Shown: one piece after another, positions 28,744 through 37,126 of the stretch
Numbering within the stretch: position 1 is the stretch's first letter
How the letters are laid out: each line of letters starts with the position of its first letter
Assembly (NCBI RefSeq): GCF_020616515.1
Contig: NZ_CP085135.1
Location: 1,612,001 to 1,676,000 of the forward strand
DNA: 64,000 nt
Origin: Mesorhizobium sp. PAMC28654
Lineage (GTDB): Bacteria > Pseudomonadota > Alphaproteobacteria > Rhizobiales > Rhizobiaceae
Direction: 5' to 3'
Made by a program: the position numbers and the translations under genes
Notes under the pieces: model-generated
Database searches by the model: none
What the model was told of the DNA's origin: nothing
Seen by the model: the letters and a program-made list of their open reading frames with translations, nothing else

Positions 28744-29480
28744 GCACAGCCGGTACAGTCGATGCGGAAGGCGGCGGCTCGCTGCACCAGCGCATCCTGT
28801 CCGACATCAGCGAGAAGATTCTGTCCGGCGCGTGGGCGCCCGGCCACCGCATTCCGTTCGAGCACGAACTGACCGAGCAATATAATTGCTCGCGCATGAC
28901 CGTGAACAAGGCGCTCTCGCAACTGGCCAAGGCCGGCTTGATCGAGCGCCGCCGCCGCTCCGGAAGTTTTGTGCGGCGGCCGCAATCGCAAGCCGCGGTC
29001 CTCGAGATTCACGACATCAAGATGGAGGTCGAAGCGCTCGGCTTGCCCTATCGCTATGAGCGCCTGGCGCGACAGAAGCGACGCAGCAATGCCGAGGATC
29101 GCGAGTTGCTGGAACTGGACGCCGCAGGACCGGTGCTGGCGCTTGAATGCCGGCATTTTGCCGGCAAGAGGCCTTTCGCCCACGAACAGCGGCTGATCAA
29201 TCTGGCTGCCGTCCCAGAAGCCGGAGACGAGGAGTTTATCGACATCGCTCCCGGCCCGTGGCTGATCGGCTGCGTGCCGTGGAGCGCCGCCGAACATCGC
29301 ATCCGGGCCGACGCCGCCGACAAGCGGATTGCGGCCGCACTGGACATCGAGGCCGGCGCGCCCTGCCTGGTGGTGGAACGTCGCACATGGAGCGCGGACC
29401 ATCCTGTCACCCATGTCCGCTTTACCTATGCGGCCGGGAGCCACACGCTGGTGGCCCGGTTCACGCCGTCACAGAGCTAG
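28740..29480 (+). CDS. hutC: Histidine utilisation repressor HutC
   Basis: A GntR/HutC-family regulator of 246 aa. The winged helix-turn-helix fills residues 15-80 (GAWAPGHRIPFEHELTEQY, then CSRMTVNKALSQLAKAGLI), and the C-terminal UTRA domain (GPWLIGCVPWSAAEHRI, ACLVVERRTW-type ending) is the effector pocket, presumably for urocanate. It overlaps hutF by 4 bases, so regulator and enzyme are co-transcribed. A strong hairpin follows at 29493. The predicted site is the palindrome at 27321. Confidence 0.92.
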   Translation: MSTAGTVDAEGGGSLHQRILSDISEKILSGAWAPGHRIPFEHELTEQYNCSRMTVNKALSQLAKAGLIERRRRSGSFVRRPQSQAAVLEIHDIKMEVEALGLPYRYERLARQKRRSNAEDRELLELDAAGPVLALECRHFAGKRPFAHEQRLINLAAVPEAGDEEFIDIAPGPWLIGCVPWSAAEHRIRADAADKRIAAALDIEAGAPCLVVERRTWSADHPVTHVRFTYAAGSHTLVARFTPSQS

Positions 29481-29492
29481 CCACCCAAACGA

Positions 29493-29526
29493 AAGCCCCG
29501 AAAACCGGGACCGGCTTTCGGGGCTT
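29493..29526 (+). terminator. Terminator after hutC
   Basis: AAGCCCCGAAA and TTTCGGGGCTT form a perfect 11-pair stem around a 12-base loop, starting 12 bases beyond the hutC stop. It is GC-rich and is followed by mixed sequence instead of a clean T run, but its strength and position make it the end of hutF-hutC. Confidence 0.75.
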
Positions 29527-29588
29527 CAGCGTAGTCAAGAACAACAGGTGCGGCACGCCCGAAAGGCGTGGCGCTTGAACGCGCTGGC

Positions 29589-29933
29589 TCAGATCGCCGC
29601 GGTGATGATGATCTCGACGGTGTATTCCGGGCCGGCAAGCTTGGCCTCACCGGTAGCGCGGGCCGGTGTGTTGCCCTGCGGCACCCACTTGTCCCATTCC
29701 TTGTTCATCTCGGCGAACGTGGTCATGTCGGCCAGCCAGATGATCGCCTGCAGGATCTTGGTCTTGTCGGTGCCAGCCTTGGCCAGCAATTCGTCGATGG
29801 ATGCCAGGATCGACTTGGTCTGTTCGCCAACGCTTGCGCCGGGCGTTCCGACCTGGCCGGCCAGATAGACGGTGTTGCCGTGGATGACGATCTGGCTCAT
29901 GCGCGGGCCAACATCGATGCGACGAATGCTCAT
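29589..29933 (-). CDS. RidA/YjgF-family deaminase
   Basis: A 114-aa RidA-superfamily protein, likely a trimer that hydrolyses reactive enamine/imine intermediates or has a specialised deaminase role. Marks: GNTVYLAGQVG, QTKSILASIDELLAKAGTDKT and the C-terminal PARATGEAKLAGPEYTVEI. In RidA proper a conserved arginine lies in the PAR(S/T) motif; PARA here retains it. The start at 29933 (MSIRRIDVG) is preceded by a purine-rich site. It is divergent from aztA. Function is not tied to zinc by sequence. Confidence 0.85.
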   Translation of the reverse strand: MSIRRIDVGPRMSQIVIHGNTVYLAGQVGTPGASVGEQTKSILASIDELLAKAGTDKTKILQAIIWLADMTTFAEMNKEWDKWVPQGNTPARATGEAKLAGPEYTVEIIITAAI

Positions 29934-30085
29934 TGAATGTTTCCTTCTTGTGTCGGTGCGCCTCTTTAGGGGCGCGGTTCGTTTCGGGCAAGACCGACGG
30001 AGGGAAACCCCTTGAGCCACGGGCCACAAAGGCACACGGCAAATTGACCATGGTGCCGCAATTCCGCCCGATTGGCTTGTTGACT

Positions 30086-30101
30086 AATGTAATAACATCA
30101 C
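30086..30101. promoter_or_regulatory. Zur-like box upstream of aztA
   Basis: AATGTAATAACATCAC has the ATGTnATAACAT pattern of alphaproteobacterial Zur operators. It lies 51 bases upstream of aztA, where a zinc-sensing repressor would block the promoter. It is alike at 12 of 16 positions to the box inside aztC at 31902-31917. Confidence 0.6.
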
Positions 30102-30151
30102 ATATCCAGCCGACCACTGCCGGTAGCCACCCTTCCCTCACGGATCGCGGA

Positions 30152-30961
30152 ATGACAAACACCTGCCTGACCTTCCGCGACCTGACACTCGGCTACAACA
30201 GCCATCCGGCGATTCATCATCTTGATGGCACAATCCGCAAGGGTTCGTTGACCGCCGTCGTCGGCGCCAACGGGTCCGGCAAGTCGACCTTGATGAAGGG
30301 GATCGTCGGCGTTCTGAAGCCGATGGCCGGTGAGGTGACACGGGCGCCCGGCGTGCGCGCCGCCTATCTGCCGCAGCAATCCGAACTCGATCGTTCCTTT
30401 CCCGCTCGCGTCGTCGACCTGGTTTCGCTTGGCCTATGGCCGAAGCGCGGATTGCTCGGCCGCTATACGGCCGAGGATCGCGATTCCGTCAGCAAGGCGC
30501 TGATGGCCGTCGGCCTTGGCGGCTTTGAAACGCGCCCGATCGACACGCTGTCGGGCGGCCAGTTGCAGCGCACGCTGTTTGCCCGTGTGCTGTTGCAGGA
30601 CGCCGATCTCATTCTGCTCGACGAGCCGTTCAACGCGGTCGATGCCAAGACGGTTGGCGACCTGATCGCCCTGATCAAGCGCTGGCATGGCGAGGAACGC
30701 ACCATCATGGTCGTCGTTCACGACCTGGAATTGGTGCGAGAGAATTTTCCCGAGACGCTGCTGCTGGCTCGCCAGCCGGTTGCCTGGGGTGAAACGCGGG
30801 AAACACTACGGCCGGAAAACCTGCTGCGCGCCCGCCGCTTTCATGAAGCCTGGGAAGAAAACGCGCCCTGGTGCGAGCCCGCTGGCCATGATCACGATCA
30901 CGACCACCCGCATGATCACGGGCATGACCATGATCACGGCTCCGGCCCGAGAGCGGCATGA
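30152..30961 (+). CDS. aztA: Zinc ABC transporter ATPase
   Basis: This 269-aa cytosolic ATPase energises the metal importer encoded with aztB and aztC. It has Walker A (GANGSGKST), signature LSGGQLQRT, Walker B (LILLDEPF) and an H-loop (VVHDLE). The C terminus has a histidine/aspartate-rich tail (HDHDHDHPHDHGHDHDHG), a likely zinc-binding or sensing tail. ATG 30152 (MTNTCLTFRDL) is used; longer in-frame starts run through the Zur-like box. It overlaps aztB by four bases (ATGA). Confidence 0.88.
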   Translation: MTNTCLTFRDLTLGYNSHPAIHHLDGTIRKGSLTAVVGANGSGKSTLMKGIVGVLKPMAGEVTRAPGVRAAYLPQQSELDRSFPARVVDLVSLGLWPKRGLLGRYTAEDRDSVSKALMAVGLGGFETRPIDTLSGGQLQRTLFARVLLQDADLILLDEPFNAVDAKTVGDLIALIKRWHGEERTIMVVVHDLELVRENFPETLLLARQPVAWGETRETLRPENLLRARRFHEAWEENAPWCEPAGHDHDHDHPHDHGHDHDHGSGPRAA

Positions 30962-31836
30962 TGGACAGCCTGTACGGTCTTTTCATCGCCCCCTTCGCCG
31001 ATTTCGGCTTCATGCAGCGGGCGCTTTTCGGTTCGCTGATGCTGTCGCTGGGCGCTTGCCCGATCGGCGTTTTCCTGATGCTGAGGCGCATGAGCCTGTC
31101 GGGCGATGCGATGGCGCATGCCATTCTGCCGGGTGCCGCCGCCGGCTTCCTGTTCTACGGGCTGGAAATCCTGCCGATGACCATCGGCGGCCTGATCGCC
31201 GGCGTCATCGTGGCGCTCGGCGCGGGTGCCGTCTCCCGCTTCACCATCCAGCGCGAGGACGCCTCTATGGCGGCCTTCTATCTGATTTCCCTGGCCATCG
31301 GCGTGCTCATGGTGTCGATCCGCGGCTCCAGCGTCGATCTGATGCATGTCCTCTTCGGCACGGTGCTGGCACTCAACAATGAAGCGCTGGTGCTGATCGG
31401 CGGCATCGTCGTGGTCACGCTGGTCAGTCTTGGCATCTTCTGGCGGGCGTTGGTCGCCGAATGTCTCGACCCGCTGTTCCTGCGCTCGGTCAGCCGGCTT
31501 GGCAGTCCGGTGCATTTCATTTTCCTCGGTCTCGTCGTGCTCAACCTCGTCGGCGGCTTCCAGGCGCTTGGAACTTTGCTGTCGGTCGGGCTGATGATGT
31601 TGCCCGCCGCGGCCGCACGCTTCTGGACCACCCGCGTCGAGCCTATGTGCGTGCTGGCGGTTCTGATCGGCTTTGCGTCCTGCATTGCCGGACTGCTCCT
31701 GTCCTATCACGCGTCGTTGCCCTCCGGCCCGGCGATCATCCTATCCGCGGGCGTCGTCTATTTTGCCTCGATCCTGTTCGGTACGCGCGGCATCCTGCGC
31801 GCCCGCATCATCCATCACCGTCACAGAACGGCCTGA
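30958..31836 (+). CDS. aztB: Zinc ABC transporter permease
   Basis: This 292-aa permease of the ABC-3 (ZnuB/MntB) type has about eight transmembrane helices. Family marks: MLRRMSLSGDAMAHAILPGAA near residues 40-60 and LLSVGLMMLPAAAARFW later. It starts in the aztA stop (ATGATG; overlap of 4), and aztC follows after 32 bases. It forms the channel for zinc handed over by AztC. Confidence 0.88.
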   Translation: MMDSLYGLFIAPFADFGFMQRALFGSLMLSLGACPIGVFLMLRRMSLSGDAMAHAILPGAAAGFLFYGLEILPMTIGGLIAGVIVALGAGAVSRFTIQREDASMAAFYLISLAIGVLMVSIRGSSVDLMHVLFGTVLALNNEALVLIGGIVVVTLVSLGIFWRALVAECLDPLFLRSVSRLGSPVHFIFLGLVVLNLVGGFQALGTLLSVGLMMLPAAAARFWTTRVEPMCVLAVLIGFASCIAGLLLSYHASLPSGPAIILSAGVVYFASILFGTRGILRARIIHHRHRTA

Positions 31837-31868
31837 CACCCACTGTCGCTCTACAAGGAGACCCGCCC

Positions 31869-32810
31869 ATGCTGAAACCGATCCGCGCCGCCTTGGCGAT
31901 GAGTGTTATAACATTAACCGCCATTGGCGCATCGTCTGCGTTTGCAGCTCCCCTGAAAGTGGTCGCCAGCTTCACTGTCATCGCCGACTTCGCCAGGAAT
32001 GTCGGCGGCGACCGGATCAAGGTGACCACCATCGTCGGGCCGGATGGCGATGCCCATGTCTACGAGCCGAGCCCGGCTGACGCGGTGGCGATGGCCGGAG
32101 CGGATGTGGTGCTGGTCAACGGGCTGCATTTCGAAGGCTTCCTGCAGCGCTTGGTCGACGCCAGCGCCACCAAGGCCTCGATCGTAACCCTGACCAACGG
32201 GGTGACGCCGATCAATTTCAAACCGGAATTCGCCGACGCCGATGCGGCGGAAGGCGCCGACGCGGGTGGCGGCAAGGCGGTCACTGACCCGCATGCCTTC
32301 CAGTCGATCGCCAACGCCAAGGTCTATGTGAAAAACATCGCCGATGCCTTCTGCTCGGCCGATTCAGATGGGTGCGTCAGCTACCAGACCAATGCCGCCG
32401 CCTACTCGAAGAAGCTCGACGCGGTCGAAGGCGAAGTGAAGGCGGCAATTGCCTCCATCCCGGAAGCCAAGCGCGTGGTCATCACCTCGCATGACGCGTT
32501 CGGCTATTTCGAGCACGAGTACGGCCTCACCTTCCTTGCTCCGCAAGGTGTGTCGACGGACTCCGAACCATCAGCCGCCGACGTTGCCAAACTCGTCACC
32601 CAGGTGAAACAGGACAAGGCGGCCGCGATCTTCGTCGAGAACATCACCAATCCCCGCCTGATCGAACAGATCGCCAGTGAAACCGGCATCAAGGTGGGCG
32701 GCACGCTATATTCGGATGCGCTGTCGCAGCCCGACGGCCCCGCCTCGACGTATATCGACATGATGCACAACAACATCACCCAGATCAAAGGCGCGATCCT
32801 CGGCAGCTGA
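31869..32810 (+). CDS. aztC: Periplasmic zinc-binding protein
   Basis: A cluster A-I solute-binding protein of 313 aa with a signal peptide cut near ASSAFA-AP (residue 27). The expected metal ligands of the AztC type are H63 (DAHVYEP), H142 (TDPHAFQS), H208 (SHDAFGYF) and D283 (SDALSQPDGP). Two cysteines, C162 and C169, may form the disulfide known in this group. ZnuA's long His-rich loop is absent (only ADAAEGADAGGG). ATG 31869 follows AAGGAGA. Codons 12-17 form a Zur-like box (see 31902). A terminator follows at 32824. Confidence 0.9.
   Translation: MLKPIRAALAMSVITLTAIGASSAFAAPLKVVASFTVIADFARNVGGDRIKVTTIVGPDGDAHVYEPSPADAVAMAGADVVLVNGLHFEGFLQRLVDASATKASIVTLTNGVTPINFKPEFADADAAEGADAGGGKAVTDPHAFQSIANAKVYVKNIADAFCSADSDGCVSYQTNAAAYSKKLDAVEGEVKAAIASIPEAKRVVITSHDAFGYFEHEYGLTFLAPQGVSTDSEPSAADVAKLVTQVKQDKAAAIFVENITNPRLIEQIASETGIKVGGTLYSDALSQPDGPASTYIDMMHNNITQIKGAILGS
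31902..31917. promoter_or_regulatory. Zur-like box inside aztC signal sequence
   Basis: AGTGTTATAACATTAA contains the perfect palindrome TGTTATAACA (31904-31913), a textbook alphaproteobacterial Zur core. It covers codons 12-16 of aztC (Ser-Val-Ile-Thr-Leu), using ATA and TTA, codons that are rare in this GC-rich genome. The codon choice suggests selection on the DNA and not on the protein. It could be an internal operator or roadblock. Confidence 0.55.
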
Positions 32811-32823
32811 GACCAGCGCCAAC

Positions 32824-32852
32824 GGAAAGGCGGGGCCGGACTCCGCCTTTCC
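32824..32852 (+). terminator. Terminator after aztC
   Basis: GGAAAGGCGG and CCGCCTTTCC form a perfect 10-pair stem with a 9-base loop, 13 bases after the aztC stop. It is the likely end of aztABC. Confidence 0.75.
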
Positions 32853-32966
32853 GCTTCAACCCTGGGCAGCCTGGGTTGGACTCTTCGCCGGAAATGTCTA
32901 TGTGCGCTATGGTTTTGAACCGCGCAGGAGATGCGGATCGACCGCTGTTCGAAAGCCGGCATCGCC

Positions 32967-33388
32967 ATGACTGACTTCACGCCTTTTCAGTCGCTACTTG
33001 GCGGCGCCCTCATCGGCCTGTCGGCGGTGCTTCTGATGGCGTTGCATGGTCGGATTGCCGGAATGACCGGCATCCTGACCGGCGTCATCCCACCGCTTTC
33101 GACGGAATGGCGGTGGCGGGTCGCCTTTCTCGCTGGAGCGATCGTCGCGCCTTTGCTGATACTGCTTGCCGGAAAGTCCATGGAATTCAGCTTCCGGTGC
33201 CAACACTCGCGCTTGTCGGCGGTGGTTTCCTGGTCGGTATCGGCGTGCATTTCGGCGGCGGCTGCCCGAGCGGGCACGGTATTTGCGGCATTGCGCGGCT
33301 GTCACCGCGATCGATCGTCGCCGTCGCGACTTTCATGATCACAGCCTTCGTAACCGTCTTTGTCGTCCGTCACGTGATCGGAGGCTGA
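32967..33388 (+). pseudogene. YeeE/YedE membrane protein, frameshifted
   Basis: The first half ([23 protein letters not shown], then [12 protein letters not shown]) and the second half ([27 protein letters not shown]) belong to one YeeE/YedE (DUF395) protein, a family of thiosulfate or sulfur-transport membrane proteins. The frame breaks near 33188: GAATTCAGCTTCC lacks one base compared with GAATTCCAGCTTCC, which would read MEFQLPVP. The restored protein is 140 aa, with the conserved cysteine motif [11 protein letters not shown]. As given, translation ends in a wrong frame. Sequencing error or pseudogene. The next gene starts five bases after its stop. Confidence 0.7.
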
Positions 33389-33392
33389 GGCC

Positions 33393-33830
33393 ATGAACAA
33401 GCTCGTCTCGGCCTTTCTGATCGGCGGCGTCTTTGGCCTAGGCATCGCCGTTTCCGGCATGATCAATCCGGCGAAGGTACTCAATTTTTTCGATATCGCG
33501 GGAAACTGGGATCCGAGCCTGATCTTCGTCATGGGCGGCGGACTTGTCGTCGCCTTCACCGGCTACCGCCTGGTGTTCGGCCGGCGCAAGACTCCAGTGT
33601 TCGAGAGCGCCTTCGCGCTGCCGACGAAGCGCACCATAGACAAAGAGCTGATCGGCGGCACTGCCGTCTTCGGCATCGGCTGGGGGATCGCCGGCTTCTG
33701 TCCTGGCGCTGCAATTCCCGCGCTTGGCCTCGGCTATTCGGCAACACCGGTCTTCGTCGCGGCGGTCATCGCCGGCATAGTCGTGGCTCGCTTTGCCCGG
33801 GCACGGCTTGCTCAGCCAGCTGCGGCATAG
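33393..33830 (+). CDS. DUF6691 YeeE-like membrane protein
   Basis: This 145-aa protein has about four transmembrane helices and is the usual second half of the split YeeE/YedE module: [23 protein letters not shown], then [19 protein letters not shown] and [17 protein letters not shown] with the family's GFCPG cysteine. The start is 4 bases beyond the YeeE stop. The pair likely forms one transporter for thiosulfate or a related sulfur compound. The third gene, a DUF442 protein, fits sulfide/persulfide handling. Confidence 0.8.
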   Translation: MNKLVSAFLIGGVFGLGIAVSGMINPAKVLNFFDIAGNWDPSLIFVMGGGLVVAFTGYRLVFGRRKTPVFESAFALPTKRTIDKELIGGTAVFGIGWGIAGFCPGAAIPALGLGYSATPVFVAAVIAGIVVARFARARLAQPAAA

Positions 33831-33897
33831 GAATTAGTTGCCGGGCGCGTCAGGGAGTGGCAAGACTCCAGCCAAATCAGATTGCGAGGACACCGCC

Positions 33898-34236
33898 ATG
33901 GAATATCGTGAGATCAGTGAGGACTATTCGGTCTCGGGCCAGATCCAGCCGGAAGACGTCGCAGCCATCAAGGCCGCCGGCTTCAAGAGCGTCATCTGCA
34001 ACCGGCCTGACGATGAGCAACCCGGCCAGCCTTCCGCCGATACCGTCAAGAAGGCGGTCGAAACCGCGGGCCTCGCCTTCCGCTACATCCCCGTGATCAG
34101 TGGTCAGATGACGGCGGAGAATGTCGAGGATCAGGCCGAGGCGCTGGACGAACTCGACGGCCCGGTGTTCGCCTATTGCCGCTCCGGCGCGCGTTGCACC
34201 AACCTGTTCGTGGCGATACAGCAATCTAAGGGTTAG
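33898..34236 (+). CDS. DUF442 (TIGR01244) sulfur/phosphatase-fold protein
   Basis: This 112-aa protein has the protein-tyrosine-phosphatase-like fold of DUF442, found as the N-terminal domain of Blh persulfide dioxygenases and as free proteins. The P-loop CRSGARCTN (FAYCRSGAR) carries the candidate nucleophilic cysteine. The N-terminal strand pattern YSVSGQIQPEDVAAIKAAGFKSVIC-like and NRPDDE are hallmark. It probably works with the YeeE pair in sulfide or persulfide metabolism; the exact reaction is unknown. It ends 4 bases into the convergent Lrp gene. Confidence 0.8.
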   Translation: MEYREISEDYSVSGQIQPEDVAAIKAAGFKSVICNRPDDEQPGQPSADTVKKAVETAGLAFRYIPVISGQMTAENVEDQAEALDELDGPVFAYCRSGARCTNLFVAIQQSKG

Positions 34237-34700
34237 ATCGGCAGCGCGCCGGTTTCCTTCAGCGTCTCCAGCACGATCGCCGTCTTCACATGCTGCACGG
34301 ATTCGTGCGGCAGGAGCACGCCATTGACGAATTCCGACAATGATTTGAGATCGGGCGTCACCACCTTCAAGATGTAATCCATCTCGCCGGTCAGCGCGTG
34401 CGCTTCCTGTACCTCGGGGAGCCGCGCCACCAGTTCGCCGAAGCGACGTGCGTTATCGCGGTTGTGAGTGGCCAAGGTTACCGAGATGACGTTGACCAAC
34501 GAAAAGCCGAGCTTGTCGCGGTCGAGAACTGCCCGATAACCCTTGATATAGCCGTCCTCCTCCAGCCGCTGGCGGCGGCGTGAGCATTGCGACGCCGACA
34601 GGTTCACCCGCTCTGACAAGTCGTTGTTGGTGAGCCGCGCATCGCCCTGCAGAAGAGACATTATCTTGCGGTCAAACTGATCAATGCGCGTCTCATCCAT
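34233..34700 (-). CDS. Lrp/AsnC-family regulator
   Basis: A 155-aa regulator from ATG 34700 (MDETRIDQFDRKI); ATGs at 34718 and 34733 would add 6-11 residues. The helix-turn-helix (LTNNDLSERVNLSASQCSRRRQRLE) is followed by the RAM effector domain (VNVISVTLATHN, HALTGEMDYILKVVTPDL). It is divergent from hpd, so it probably controls 4-hydroxyphenylpyruvate dioxygenase in response to an amino acid, perhaps tyrosine or phenylalanine. The inverted repeat at 34735 in the gap is its likely site. Confidence 0.8.
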   Translation of the reverse strand: MDETRIDQFDRKIMSLLQGDARLTNNDLSERVNLSASQCSRRRQRLEEDGYIKGYRAVLDRDKLGFSLVNVISVTLATHNRDNARRFGELVARLPEVQEAHALTGEMDYILKVVTPDLKSLSEFVNGVLLPHESVQHVKTAIVLETLKETGALPI

Positions 34701-34734
34701 GGATTTCTCGCTCTGCATGCACAATTCGCGCATA

Positions 34735-34751
34735 GCTTGATCATTTCAAGC
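34735..34751. promoter_or_regulatory. Inverted repeat in lrp-hpd gap
   Basis: GCTTGA-TCATT-TCAAGC is a 6-5-6 perfect inverted repeat between the divergent Lrp-type regulator and hpd. Spacing and AT-rich centre fit an Lrp/AsnC site. Confidence 0.4.
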
Positions 34752-34840
34752 GTTTGAATGCAAGCACCATGCAGCCGGTCCGCGCTATGATTGCGCCATG
34801 TGTGGTCCGCTGCGGCCACCTCATGTTTTGGAGGAAAGCC

Positions 34841-35953
34841 ATGGGTCCCTTCCCGCACGACGCCCCGCCTACGAAGATCAGCAAAGACAACCCGGCCGGC
34901 ACCGACGGTTTCGAGTTCGTCGAATTCGCGCATCCGGAGCCGGAAAAGCTGGCTGAGCTGTTCACCCGGATGGGCTATGTCGCGGTGGCCAAGCATCGCA
35001 TGAAGAATATCACCGTCTGGCGCCAGGGCGACATCAACTATGTCGTCAATGCCGAGCCCGGCTCACATGCGATAAAGTTCGTCGACAAGCACGGACCGTG
35101 TGCGGCCTCGATGGCCTGGCGGGTGGTCGATGCCAAGCACGCTTTCGACCACGCTGTTTCCAAGGGCGCGACGCCGTACGAAGGCACCGACAAGGCGCTC
35201 GATGTGCCGGCGATCGTCGGCATCGGCGGTTCGCTGCTCTATTTCATCGAAACATACGGCAAGAAGGGCTCGGCCTACGATGCCGAATTCGAATGGCTGG
35301 GCGCGCGCGACCCGCGGCCGCAAGGCGTCGGCTTCTATTTTCTCGACCACCTCACCCACAATGTCTATCGCGGCCAGATGGACAAATGGTGGGATTTCTA
35401 CCGCAACCTGTTCGGCTTCAAGCAGATCCATTTCTTCGACATCGACGGCAAGATCACCGGACTGGTCAGCCGCGCCATCACCTCGCCTTGCGGCAAGATC
35501 CGCATTCCCTTGAACGAGTCCAAGGACGAGACCAGCCAGATCGCCGAGTATCTGAAGAAATACAATGGCGAAGGCATCCAGCACATCGCCGTCGGCACGG
35601 ACGAAATCTACGCCGCCACCGACAGACTGGCCGAAAACGGGTTGAAATTCATGCCTGGTCCGCCCGAGACCTACTACGACATGTCCTATGCCCGGGTGAA
35701 CGGCCATGACGAGCCGATCGAGCGGATGAAGAAGCACGGCATCCTGATCGACGGCGAGGGTGTGGTCGACGGCGGCATGACCAAGATCCTGCTGCAGATT
35801 TTCTCGAAAACCGTGATCGGCCCGATCTTCTTCGAGTTCATCCAGCGCAAGGGCGACGAAGGCTTTGGCGAAGGCAATTTCCGCGCCCTGTTCGAGTCGA
35901 TCGAGCAGGATCAGATCAAGCGCGGTGTGATCAAGGTTCAGGCGGCGGAATAA
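34841..35953 (+). CDS. hpd: 4-Hydroxyphenylpyruvate dioxygenase
   Basis: This 370-aa iron enzyme makes homogentisate from 4-hydroxyphenylpyruvate in tyrosine breakdown. The two-domain VOC fold has its metal triad in the C-terminal domain: H170 (DHLTHNVYRG), H248 (QHIAVGT) and E332 (FFEFIQRKG). Start ATG 34841 has GGAGGAAAG just ahead; the longer frame from 34754 runs into the promoter. The pathway's next enzymes (hmgA and a fumarylacetoacetase) are at 37-41 kb; no maleylacetoacetate isomerase was found here. Confidence 0.95.
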   Translation: MGPFPHDAPPTKISKDNPAGTDGFEFVEFAHPEPEKLAELFTRMGYVAVAKHRMKNITVWRQGDINYVVNAEPGSHAIKFVDKHGPCAASMAWRVVDAKHAFDHAVSKGATPYEGTDKALDVPAIVGIGGSLLYFIETYGKKGSAYDAEFEWLGARDPRPQGVGFYFLDHLTHNVYRGQMDKWWDFYRNLFGFKQIHFFDIDGKITGLVSRAITSPCGKIRIPLNESKDETSQIAEYLKKYNGEGIQHIAVGTDEIYAATDRLAENGLKFMPGPPETYYDMSYARVNGHDEPIERMKKHGILIDGEGVVDGGMTKILLQIFSKTVIGPIFFEFIQRKGDEGFGEGNFRALFESIEQDQIKRGVIKVQAAE

Positions 35954-36006
35954 AATTCAGGTCGAGCGGATTGCGCATGACTCTTGAGTCTTGCGCGAAA
36001 TCGCAT

Positions 36007-36543
36007 TCATAGCCCCAACCGCTCGACCTCTTTCTCCCTCAGCTTCAGATCGCAATCGAGCAGGAACTCGTCGAGTTGCGGCGGCTTGACCGACGTGCCG
36101 CACAGCATCGCGTGTACCTGACCGCGATGATGGATGTCATGCAGGAAGACATGGGCGAGGATATCGCCGATGCGTTCGGGGATCATGCCGTCCTCACGCC
36201 GATCGGTAATGACGCCACGATCGAGATCCTCCTGAGAGAGACCGTCACAGAAGGCGATCAGCCGCCGGTCGGCCGCGGCTTGAGCAGCAAACAACGCGTG
36301 CGGCTCGTCGATAGGCACAAAGTCGTCAAAGGCCGCAGCCCCGATGCCTCCCTCCTCGATAAAATCGAGATAGAGGAGATCCACCGCCAGAATGTGGTTG
36401 AGCGTCGCCTTGATCGACGGGAAGAAGCTGGTTCGTTCGGCTGAGAATTCACCGGGCTGGAGCGACAGCACAGCGCGATAAAGCCTGTCATTCGACCAGA
36501 GATTGTTGCCGGCCATGCGGCGAAGATGACCCAATAGGTTCAT
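36007..36543 (-). CDS. DinB-family protein
   Basis: This 178-aa four-helix-bundle protein of the DinB/YfiT metalloenzyme superfamily shows SIKATLNHILAVDLLYLDFI (first metal His), and ILAHVFLHDIHHRGQVHAML, whose H-x-x-x-H-type histidines complete the usual three-His site. Members act in bacillithiol or mycothiol chemistry elsewhere; in rhizobia the role is unknown. It converges on hpd and lies between it and the membrane gene at 36572. Confidence 0.75.
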   Translation of the reverse strand: MNLLGHLRRMAGNNLWSNDRLYRAVLSLQPGEFSAERTSFFPSIKATLNHILAVDLLYLDFIEEGGIGAAAFDDFVPIDEPHALFAAQAAADRRLIAFCDGLSQEDLDRGVITDRREDGMIPERIGDILAHVFLHDIHHRGQVHAMLCGTSVKPPQLDEFLLDCDLKLREKEVERLGL

Positions 36544-36571
36544 GTAAGCGCTGCCATTGGTACGATCTGGC

Positions 36572-37117
36572 TCAACGGAGAATGCGTAGCCTCTGCATCG
36601 ACGCCTTGCCAGCTTCCTTCATACGCGCCGCGAAGGCGCCCCTGCTTTGTGACCAATATTGACTTGCAGCGCCTGCAAGCATGATCGGCAAGAAAAGCAA
36701 CAGATACGAAATGGCGATGCAAGCCATGAAGACGTAGGTGAGAAGCTTGTCGAGGCCGCGACTGTGGTGCTTCCCCTCGAAAATCCATATCGACTTCAAC
36801 AGGTCAAGAACCGGCCGTTCTATCCATCCACTCGCGACATCCGGCCAGATACAGAGCCAACTGATCGCGACCATGGCTAAAAAGCTGGCGGCGACGAACA
36901 CCGCGAGCCGATAGCGGCGGGCGCGAAGGAAACCACGAACAAGAGAAAGAAAGCACGCCACCGACAGGACGGTAAAAGCAATGAAGGCGAGTTGCCTGGT
37001 CCGAACCGCGGCATGCGCGAAAAACAACCCGGCGGGGATAAAAACGGCGCACACAATGTTCAGGAAAGCGGTCGTCGCCACATATGTTTGCGCGGATTCA
37101 TCCTCCGGATCAGCCAA
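36572..37117 (-). CDS. Hypothetical membrane protein
   Basis: This 181-aa protein has four or five predicted transmembrane helices (FLNIVCAVFIPAGLFFAHAAV, FIAFTVLSVACFLSLV, FVAASFLAMVAISWLCIW, FMACIAISYLLLFLPIML) and a basic C terminus. I do not recognise a family. It lies just after the fumarylacetoacetase-like gene (10-base gap) in the same direction and may be co-transcribed with it. Function unknown. Confidence 0.55.
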   Translation of the reverse strand: MADPEDESAQTYVATTAFLNIVCAVFIPAGLFFAHAAVRTRQLAFIAFTVLSVACFLSLVRGFLRARRYRLAVFVAASFLAMVAISWLCIWPDVASGWIERPVLDLLKSIWIFEGKHHSRGLDKLLTYVFMACIAISYLLLFLPIMLAGAASQYWSQSRGAFAARMKEAGKASMQRLRILR

Positions 37118-37126
37118 CGACCGCCC

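Noticed and set aside
35954..36030. Inverted repeat AGGTCGAGCGG/CCGCTCGACCT between hpd and the DinB gene
   Set aside because: The 11-base arms are real, but the right arm lies within the DinB coding end and the loop is about 50 bases; a terminator call was too uncertain.
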